Assembly: GCA_964035545.1 (NCBI GenBank)
Contig: CAXIUT010000097.1
Coordinates: forward strand, 556,001 to 620,000
Source of the DNA: Bugula neritina
Taxonomy: Eukaryota > Bryozoa > Gymnolaemata > Cheilostomatida > Bugulidae
DNA length: 64,000 bases
Reading direction: 5' to 3'
This document shows positions 56,213 to 64,000 of this stretch, in pieces (position 1 is the stretch's first letter; the number at the start of each line of letters is the position of its first letter). A program made the position numbers and the translations under genes. A model generated the notes under the pieces. It was not told the origin of the DNA and did no database searches. It saw only the letters and a program-made list of their open reading frames with translations.

Positions 56213-56335
56213 TGTAGCGTTTTGATCATTCCTTATTATATTACACACTACTACATTGCCTTAACTTTTGCTCAATCTATTCAAATCATCGCTTGCAGTA
56301 GCACAGGACAATTCATCACCATTCACTCATATACT
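56204..56335 (+). repeat. Polypurine tract and start of a likely BEL/Pao 3' LTR
   Basis: AGGTGGGAG (56204-56212) is followed by TGTAGCGTTTTGATCATTCC. From memory, GGTGGGAGTGTAGCG-type junctions are usual at BEL/Pao 3' LTR starts. The LTR's right end is not identified and may lie beyond the 12-bp minisatellite. Confidence 0.5.
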
Positions 56336-56489
56336 CATTTAGCTACTCACTTAGCTATTCACTTAGCTACTTACTTAGCTACTCACTTAGCTACTCACTT
56401 AGCTACTCACTTAGCTACTCACTTAGCTACTCACTTAGCTACTCACTTAGCTACTCACTTAGCTACTCACTTAGCTACTCACTTAGCCA
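56336..56489 (+). repeat. 12-bp minisatellite (AGCTACTCACTT)n
   Basis: About 12-13 units, the last nine nearly perfect and the first few with single changes (AGCTATTCACTT, AGCTACTTACTT). A plus-strand frame of ALATHLATH type over it is a product of the 12-bp step. Confidence 0.97.
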
Positions 56490-57495
56490 CAGCTTTTTTA
56501 AACCACAGATAGCTCTGTATTCACTATTACAATGCAATGATTTTTACTACCAGAATAGCTGTCAGCTTTTGATAGCTTGTAGCCAGAGATTATAGCAGCG
56601 AAGTTGTTTTATGTGTTCATGTCAGTCTGATGCTTTTCTCCACTGACTTTTGTAGTTCTCACTAGTCATTTTTGATTTTGTACATGATACATGTAGATAT
56701 TTGAACTTTCACTATTACGACCTTGTATATTTGACTCTAACTCTCCCCGGGAAGAGTAATAGAAGTATGTTGAACATTGTTATGCAACAATTTTGAATTG
56801 TTTTATGTTTCATTTTTCTTGTCATCAATGTCTATATTATTAAAATGTATTATTGTAGTTTCGATAAACATCAGCAAAACTCCAGCAGTGCAACCTATTA
56901 GTAATAAACTGGGATAGAAGTCACACAGACAATATTTTTCATTTACCACAAATTTAGAATAAGTTATGCGTACTGTGTAACACCGAGAAAATTGTCCAGG
57001 AAAAATAATTCCCACCCACATCAAACTCACACCATTGCTATTGCCATAATAGTAAAATGTTTAACCTAATATTCATAATATATTCACTAGGTAGTAGGAA
57101 AATGAAGAGAATCACTAGCCCCATAAATTTCAATATAGAAAGCACTATTTAAACTTGGTATATTTTTTCCCCAAGTTTATTTGCATCAATGTGATATTAT
57201 TTATTTGTCAATACATAATATATGATTATATATTGTAGTTATTAACAACACTAACAATAAATATTTTATCATTGTTTATGAAAGTTGTCGAGTCTCAACA
57301 ATGATTTATCATGATATTCATTTCAACTTTTAACAAATTCAAGTGTTCAATCAGCCCTCTCTGGTGCAAGACAGGCATCACTATACACACTGGTGTGAAA
57401 ACTTCTATTAAGTCAAAAAAATTTCTTTATAACTCATATAAACTTGCGGCACCGATGGCGGCATGATGACTTTTCATGCTTTAAAGCCGACTTTC
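56490..57495. other. AT-rich stretch without a recognised gene
   Basis: No domain or repeat beyond local AT runs. A 75-codon minus-strand frame (56803-57030) has a hydrophobic segment but no other support. Confidence 0.5.
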
Positions 57496-57498
57496 GTA

Positions 57499-57565
<67 letters not shown>
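57496..57565. repeat. (AT)n microsatellite
   Basis: About 30 uninterrupted AT units after AATATAAAT. Confidence 0.98.
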
Positions 57566-57567
<2 letters not shown>

Positions 57568-57644
57568 GCTGGCTAAAATGATAATAATGCCCGGAAATCT
57601 TACATCAGAGTAAAACTAACAATCCTTCAATTACTCCAATAACT

Positions 57645-58365
57645 GTACCACATTGTAAAGGACCTAAATATAATGTATTTTTATTGTAATAATATACTGA
57701 AACAAACAGTAATAAACTGTAATGCAGTGTAATACATTGTAGTATACTGAAATATACTGTAAATCATTGTAATATACTGAAACGTACTGTAATATACTGC
57801 AAGTCTGCAACAGACTGTAAAATACTGAAACAAACTGCAAGAGACTGTAGTCCAGTGCCATAAACTGCAATATACCCTAAAACACTGTAATACATTATTG
57901 TAATACACTTTTAAATACAATGTCATACATTGTAGTGCTATGTTCTACGATGTAAAACACTGTAATACACAATTATGCACTGTAACTCAGTGTAATATAC
58001 TGAGAGATATTTTAAGATACTGTATTACACTATATAATACTTTGTAATTTATTGCTTTAGACTGAAAAATAGTGTAATACATTCTAGTATATTTAAACAT
58101 ACTGTAATAGGCTATAATACAGTGTAATAGACTGAAACACTCTTTAATACATTCTAATATCCTGAAACCTACTGTAATAAACTGTAATACACTGTTATAC
58201 ATTGTCATAGACTGAAATAGACTGTAATATATTATTGTAATATGCTGCAATATACTGTAATATACTGCAACACCCTGTAAAGTACTAAAACACACTTCAA
58301 TAGACTGCAGTAAAGTGCCATACACAGCAATAGACCGCAGTAAAGTGCCATACACAGCAATATTG
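57645..58365 (+). repeat. Sat3 satellite, second forward block
   Basis: ACTGTAATAC and ACTGAAACAT decamers with strong divergence. A perfect local repeat of about 30 bases (GACTGCAGTAAAGTGCCATA type) occurs near 58310 and 58340. Confidence 0.88.
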
Positions 58366-58700
58366 TAGTAATTTGTGCAATTACTGAGCGTGAGTTATTT
58401 ACTTGCGTATACTTAGTTGGCTATTCTACTAGCAATTACTAGGGTAGCTGTCGAGTAATTATATTTATTCTCCACAATAAAACATAAAGTAAACATCACA
58501 TCAAATTATCCTATACATCAGTCAACTACTAACACATGTTTCTCCTTCAAGCCTCCGCTTACAACAACGTGATCAATTGTTAATAACCCGGGAAGTGTCA
58601 CGTGAGTCGGAAGCATATCTTCCGGTGCTGCTAATTGGTTGCTACATAAGGGTCTTAGTATTCCCAGAATAGAGAGGGGGCGATTCCCGTATTTGTACTT
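58366..58700. other. Single-copy insert between Sat3 arrays
   Basis: GC-richer than its surroundings (TCACGTGAGTCGG, AACCCGGGAAG). No domain recognised; it may be an unidentified inserted element or the unique centre of another array. Confidence 0.45.
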
Positions 58701-58935
58701 TGCATGACTCATTACAATATAGCATTCTAAAACATTGTAATACATTGTGATACACTGAATCATACTGCAATACACTGTTAGTCATTGTCATAGACTGAAA
58801 TAGACTGTAGTATATTGTAGTACATTGTAATATACCAAAATATGCTCTAATGAATTGTAATACACTGTACCACATTGCGATAAACTGAAACATACTCTAA
58901 TAAATTGTAATGCACTGTAATACATCAGAGTCTAA
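58701..58935 (+). repeat. Sat3 satellite, short forward block
   Basis: Forward Sat3 decamers up to ACTGTAATACATCAGAG. Confidence 0.85.
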
Positions 58936-60115
58936 CATTCCATTGCAGTATATTACAGTGTATAACATTGTATTGCAATTTATTACAGTATAATCCAGTA
59001 TATTACAGTGCATTAAGATGTGTTACATTAGGTTTCAGTATATTACAAAATATTACAGTATATTTCAGTGCTGTACACTGTATTACATAATATTACGGTG
59101 TATTGCACTTTCTTGCAGTGCATTGCAGTTTATTACAGTATAATACGGCATATCACAATATAAAACTGTGTTTTACTGTGTATAACATTGTATCACAGTT
59201 TGTTAAAGTATATTTCATTATATATTACAGTGTATTCAGGAATATCACAGTATATTGCAGTATCTTATGGTACATAACAATGTTTTACATTTTATTACAC
59301 TATACTTCAGTATATTTTCCTGTGTTACAGTAGGTTACAGTGTATTACAGTATTATATTACAGTGTATTACAGCATATGACACTTTATTACCAATTATTA
59401 CAGTGCATTCAAGTATATTACAGTGTTTTACAGTGTTTTATAGTATATAACAGTTTATTATATTCTATTACCGTGACTTTCAGTTTCTTACAGAATATTA
59501 CATGTTGATACACTTTCCTATAATGTATGACATGGTATTACACTGTATTAGAGTATAGCAAAAGTGTATTGCAGTATCTTTCATTATATTACAATGTATT
59601 ATAGTATGTTTTATTTTACTCTACAGTCTACAGTATCATACAGTATCTTACAGTGTTTTGACGATGTAGTGAAGTTTATTACAGTATGTTACAGTACATT
59701 ACAGTGTGTTACCCTGTGTTTCAGTATACTACAATGCATAACAGTGTATATTAGTTTAACACCATGTATTATGATATATTATTACGGTGTTTTGCACGAT
59801 ATTGCAGTGTGTTGCAGTGTATTACAGTATATTACAGCATGTCACAATTTAAAGTTGCGTATTACATTATGTTTCATCATGTTGCAGTGTATAACATTGT
59901 GTTACACTACTTTTCAGTATTTTACAGGGTTTTACAAAGTATTTCAGTAATTGCAGTGTCCTGCAATATATTACATATCATTACAGTATATTAAAGTATA
60001 TTACAGTTTATTACATTACATTACCATGTCTTACAGTTTCTTACAGAAGAACACAAAATATGACAGTCTCTGACAAGGTATTATATTCTAATACACGATA
60101 ATACAGTATTTTAAT
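58936..60115 (-). repeat. Sat3 satellite, second inverted block
   Basis: From about 58936 the plus strand reads TATTACAGTGTATAACATTG, so the array has flipped after fewer than 20 intervening bases. Confidence 0.9.
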
Positions 60116-61700
60116 AATAGTTCAGGATGGTAAATTGCTCTTTTATGAGAGTTAGAAAAAAACAATGATCTTTTCATTAGACTCCTTATTTAAAATTTGT
60201 CCTTTGACTTTGCAGTGAACTAGCCTTATCAGCTTAAAATTGTATGATGTATGGAGCAGGTGTACTCAGCTGTGTCTCTGAGGAGTTGATCGATGAAACT
60301 TCCTGGTGCTTTGCTAAAATTCCTCAGGGCGGGCCTTTTTAGAATTTTTTAGTTTTTGTCTCACAGATGGTGGAGTTTGTTACTGTAGCGTTGCCACTAA
60401 CTATTTATAAATAAGTTGTACTGGTGTTGGTGTTAGTAACTTTATTTATGTTTATTCCAACTGCTGTACGAAACTGTAAAAGTAAGTTAATATATGCAAT
60501 TATATTATGTTTTTAAAATAAAACCAACAAAAAATCATTTACAAGGTTGTAAGGTATTTACGCATATATAAATTTTTGAATTATTCACCTCTTGTCTTCT
60601 TTTAGTCCTTAGCTGGAGTAATTTTGACTCTAGGAACTGATATTGTAGATCTACTTAAAAATGTTAAAGTTGATTTTAAAAATGACATCAAAAGATAACT
60701 GCCATAGACAAAATTAATTAATTATATCGGTTAAAACAAGTAATAGTGCATGTAACACACAAACAAAGATTAAACTTATATTCACAGTTGACCTAAATTA
60801 GTAGTTGCAGTAAAATATTGCTATGAGTAAAGGTAAAACTTTAAGCTACCAATTTGGGTTCTATCCTGTGACAATCTAATCAATAACTGGAGAGCCTGCC
60901 TATAGAATTCATAATTCTATGAGAAATCTAAATGATGCCATCTCTATTCCAGTCATGCCGTCAGTTGATACGGAAAATAATACGGATATCTAGATCAACC
61001 AATTAGGGGCGATCAGGCACTTATAAGCACCGCCTTCCAGCGCCCACAGCCAGTCTCGAACAGTACTAATAGCTATTGGGATAACTATATGTGGACACAT
61101 CATTTCTTGTATATTTTTCTCATTTATGTAACTTACTTTTATTTGTGTATTTTTTACCTAAAGACGAATAAGTAAATCTGTGTCTGATAATGATTTTCTT
61201 CACAATTTTTATTATAATAACTATTTTTAAAAAAATTAATGAGAAGCATGGGCGGGTTTGTCTGGACTCCGGAAGATAATATTTTAAATGTGTAGAATTG
61301 AGCTTTGCCAATAAATCTAAGTTAAACTATATATAAATAAGCAACTTGGTTTTTAAAACAATGCCATTAGTTAAAATGTATATTGTTATACTACCTAATA
61401 TAATGACTCTAGAGTCAATTTAGCTCAGTTATAGTTACAGAATAAATACTCTTAAGCTTTTTTATAATTTAAAATATATATGGTTATATCTAAGCCACCC
61501 ATTAGAAAAATGATCTTGAGCTGCCTTATTCAAAGATTTTAGGCATGTACTTTTTCATGTGTGCCATTTGTCACAAAAATAATAATTTCTTATCAGCAAA
61601 TAAAACAAGCTCAGTTTGAGACTGGTGCATTTTTGTGAGAAACATGGAGTAAAAAAATTTTAAAGAACGATATTATTATATAGTTGTTGCATACCAAAAT
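60116..61700. other. AT-rich, apparently single-copy region
   Basis: No coding region, RNA gene or repeat recognised. A TGTAGCGTTGCC stretch near 60384 recalls the BEL/Pao LTR start at 56213 but is too short to call. Confidence 0.5.
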
Positions 61701-61703
61701 AAA

Positions 61704-61994
61704 TTGGTTCAGCTACAATTTTTCAAACATGGTGGAATTCCTAAGAAAGCAGAGCTCAAATGCTTACAATTAGATCACGAGGAAGCAGATACACAAACTT
61801 TGTTACATGCAAAATATCTTATGAACATCATAAGCCCACGTGTAATAATCAAATCTCTAGACACTGATGTTTTCATCTTAAGTCTTGCTATTTGCAAAAC
61901 ATTACCTTCTTACCAATTATATTTTTTCACGGGTGTGGTAATCATGGTGTCATGCCAAATAGCGGCTAGGCTAAGTTTCCTACTTAGACGCTAG
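61704..61994 (+). pseudogene. Fragment of the HEEADT/GCDT-family gene
   Basis: A 96-codon frame with LQLDHEEADTQTLLHAKY (near residue 22) and VIIKSLDTDVFILSLAI (near 47), then YQLYFFTGVV. The LDTDVFIL block aligns with LDTDVAVIGIS in the 32855-33866 protein, and QLYFFTG with QVFFATGSGK, so the two belong to one family. The HEEADT motif normally lies just upstream of this block. After FFTGVV the frame loses similarity and ends at 61992, and the following 200 bases add nothing, so it is a solitary fragment. Confidence 0.6.
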
Positions 61995-62178
61995 TTATTT
62001 ATTTTGGTAAAATGTATTTTCATGTGCAACTTATTTTAATATTATTGAAATATATGCATATTTATTAAACTTGGATCAACTGCTTGTTATTTAGCACGTA
62101 AATAAATTCCTTTGATTTACATTAACTTATTAATTATATATCTTGCCTGTTGTTTGAAAAGATGTTTTGTTAATAAGT

Positions 62179-63510
62179 AGGGGTAACGGGGGCACAACGG
62201 GCCGAATTTTGCATTTTTTTCTCTCATTCGTCTGTTTTCCAAGTTACTAGTTTAATAATCTCTAGTCTTAATGCTGCATATGTTGTCTATTACAGGTACC
62301 AGTTTGTTGTTTCTATCTCTCTCACAACTTTCAGAATAATGAAATTTTCATGACGAAAAAATCGGCCCATTGTGCCCCGGTACCGGGGTACAATGGGCCA
62401 CTGGGCGGGACACAACATATATATTGAAATTTTGCGTATTTTGTTACATCTGATCTTTATTTATTTAATATTACAAATAAATAGAGATACTCTTTCAAAT
62501 CTACAGCAAAATCCATGTTTTAGCTGTACAGTTTGTGCCACTACGGATAGCAGAGGAAGGCAAAATCAAATGCGCGTTACTCGGTTCTGCAGTGCTATAT
62601 ATTATCATTACTGTTTAGAACTAAAAATGTTTTGCTATTTTCACCTCAGAAAGAAATTTATCAAAAAAAAACTTTAGTAACATGTACTACAAAATTGCGA
62701 ATGGACTTTTTTTCTAAGAACTGTAGCTGAGGTGCATGGCTGAGGTTTGTAACTGGAGTACGCAAGGGAGAGGGGGAGCAAATGAGCTAATCACAATTTA
62801 TTTTAGTGAAATACATGTATATTTTCTCAACGGTGTAATATATAATGAATATTATGACTATCTACTAGTAGCAAGTAGCAACAGCAGAGTGTTTTGTATT
62901 ATGTATAAAATGACATACCTCACCAGATGTATATATTAGGGGAGCTTCAACTTGTAGTTTTTTAGTTTTACCATGATGTCTTTGATAGTTTACAAAAAGG
63001 TCAAAAATGACTATATCTATAAATTTTAGTAACATTTCAACCAACTTTTTTGGGCAAACAAACTAATAACAGTGATCAGGGTGCAATAATCAGGTGGCCC
63101 ATTGTGCCCCAGTCAGCGTGACCCATTGTGCCCCGTGTGGCCAAATTGAAAATAAATGTGCCTCAAGGAAATTTTATTTTAGACTTTGCTGTTAAACTAG
63201 TTAAGCAATGTAGAGACAAGCAATGGCAACAATATTAGTAAAATCTAGGCTTCTTGCCTTTGAGTGCATGGTAAAAGTTATAAAGCTCTATCGACATCCT
63301 AAAAAAATTACAAAAGGTGGGTAAAAACAGTTTTTTACTCGCCTTTTCAATACGTATGTTCCGCAAGTGTTGAAACTACAATGGCTGAATAATTATGTCA
63401 ATATCTTTTCATAAGAAATAAATCACTACTCTAAGTCAATAAGTTCTCTCACAATTCTGCCGGCTTTTTGTACCCCTATGACCGCTGTGCCCCCCCCCCC
63501 CTTACCCCCA
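62179..63510. mobile_element. Element E: 1.3-kb inverted-repeat element with GGGGCACAAYGGGCC motifs
   Basis: The left end reads AGGGGTAACGGGGGCAC; the right end read backwards is TGGGGGTAAGGGGG... followed by GCACAG, so the ends are imperfect inverted copies. The motif GGGGCACAAYGGGCC or its complement occurs at 62189-62203, twice inside a palindrome at 62364-62399, at 63096-63110 and at 63121-63135. Repeated terminal and subterminal motifs suit a non-autonomous DNA transposon. No transposase is seen; a 101-codon frame at 62372-62677 has no known domain. Ends and target duplication are not fixed. Confidence 0.55.
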
Positions 63511-64000
63511 TTTCATTAAAGAAAGTGTCTATTATTAATGTATGGCTACTTTTTGTCCCACACAAATTCGTAATAATAATAGAATATTATTCTAGATAAT
63601 TCATGTTAGCAACTATAGCTATTAGCATATTAGCTATTTAGCAATCAATTCAACAGTTATATAGGTAATATTAATATATATAGTAACAAAATAAAAACAG
63701 CGCCTATCTGGAAGGAAACCATAATCATATTAGGTATTTGGATGCTAATATTGCAGCAAATAAATCCAGACTGCAGTTGTGTGCAACACTTACTAGATTT
63801 CATGCTAATTAACAGGTAGTTATTCGACTATAGTGCTTTTTATGGAAAAGGATAGCGCACAGCCTACTCTCTTTTGAAAAAATATCCATAGTGTATGGGA
63901 AGCTTTGAACACCTTGGGAAGTATTTTAAGCTGTAAGCTATTACAGCGGCTGAAGTAGAACAATTTGTCTATAAACTTTATATGGAGCAGGAAATTCAAA
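63511..64000. other. AT-rich stretch without a recognised gene
   Basis: Contains short TAGCTATTAGCATATTAGC-type internal repeats near 63612-63640 and nothing else recognisable. Confidence 0.5.

Noticed and set aside
56195-56512. 105-codon frame ending in ATHL repeats
   Set aside because: Explained by the 12-bp minisatellite and overlapping the BEL LTR start.
58518-58775. 85-codon minus-strand frame in the GC-richer spacer
   Set aside because: No recognisable domain, and part of it runs into Sat3.
60384-60480. Possible second BEL LTR start (TGTAGCGTTGCC)
   Set aside because: Only about 10 bases resemble the 56213 LTR start, and no polypurine tract or coding remnant lies upstream.

Overview
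The window is nuclear DNA from a eukaryote, most likely a marine invertebrate; I cannot name the species. The reasons are long tandem satellites, two classes of LTR retrotransposon (Ty3/Gypsy with a tRNA-Ser type primer site, and BEL/Pao), a LINE fragment, DNA transposons with inverted ends, and copies of an uncharacterised gene family that I recall as common in cnidarian and lophotrochozoan genomes. There are no operons, no bacterial-type genes, and no host gene I can defend. About 60% of the window is satellite.

Layout. (1) 1-24516 is one satellite block (Sat1) built on an almost strict 10-bp step, two alternating decamers making a 20-bp unit, with higher-order repeats of about 1.8, 6.9, 3.5 and 1.1 kb. 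(2) 24517-29205 is a decayed Gypsy (Mag-like) element inserted into Sat1, with 185-bp LTRs. (3) 29206-37180 is Sat1 again, interrupted by two DNA transposons inserted 4 bp apart: a 755-bp element (29716-30470) and a 4741-bp element (30475-35215). Sat1 reverses orientation at about 36637. (4) 37180-41160 is a second satellite (Sat2), probably a diverged, inverted relative of Sat1, carrying a second 756-bp element (38368-39123). (5) 41160-50040 is Sat1 with a 6642-bp relative of the 4.7-kb element (42501-49142). (6) 50040-60110 holds a third decamer satellite (Sat3) in alternating orientations, separated by single-copy spacers, a BEL/Pao remnant and small minisatellites. (7) 60110-64000 is AT-rich, apparently single-copy DNA with one gene-family fragment and a 1.3-kb inverted-repeat element.

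The most interesting structure is a family of mobile elements with CACAG ends and 2-bp target duplications. Removing each one restores an ordinary satellite monomer, so their limits are known to the base. The two large copies share a roughly 2.6-kb backbone with about 120-bp imperfect inverted ends. Each backbone has been invaded independently, at a different point, by another inverted-repeat element with GGTGGCA- or TGGCAG-type ends, and both invaders carry a member of the same uncharacterised gene family. The copy at 32855-33866 keeps a 273-codon open frame with a HAFSGCDT block and a cysteine-rich CXC-like tail; the copy at 44065-45690 is broken. A third fragment lies at 61704-61980.

All identifications are from reading the sequence and from memory of families; no search was run.
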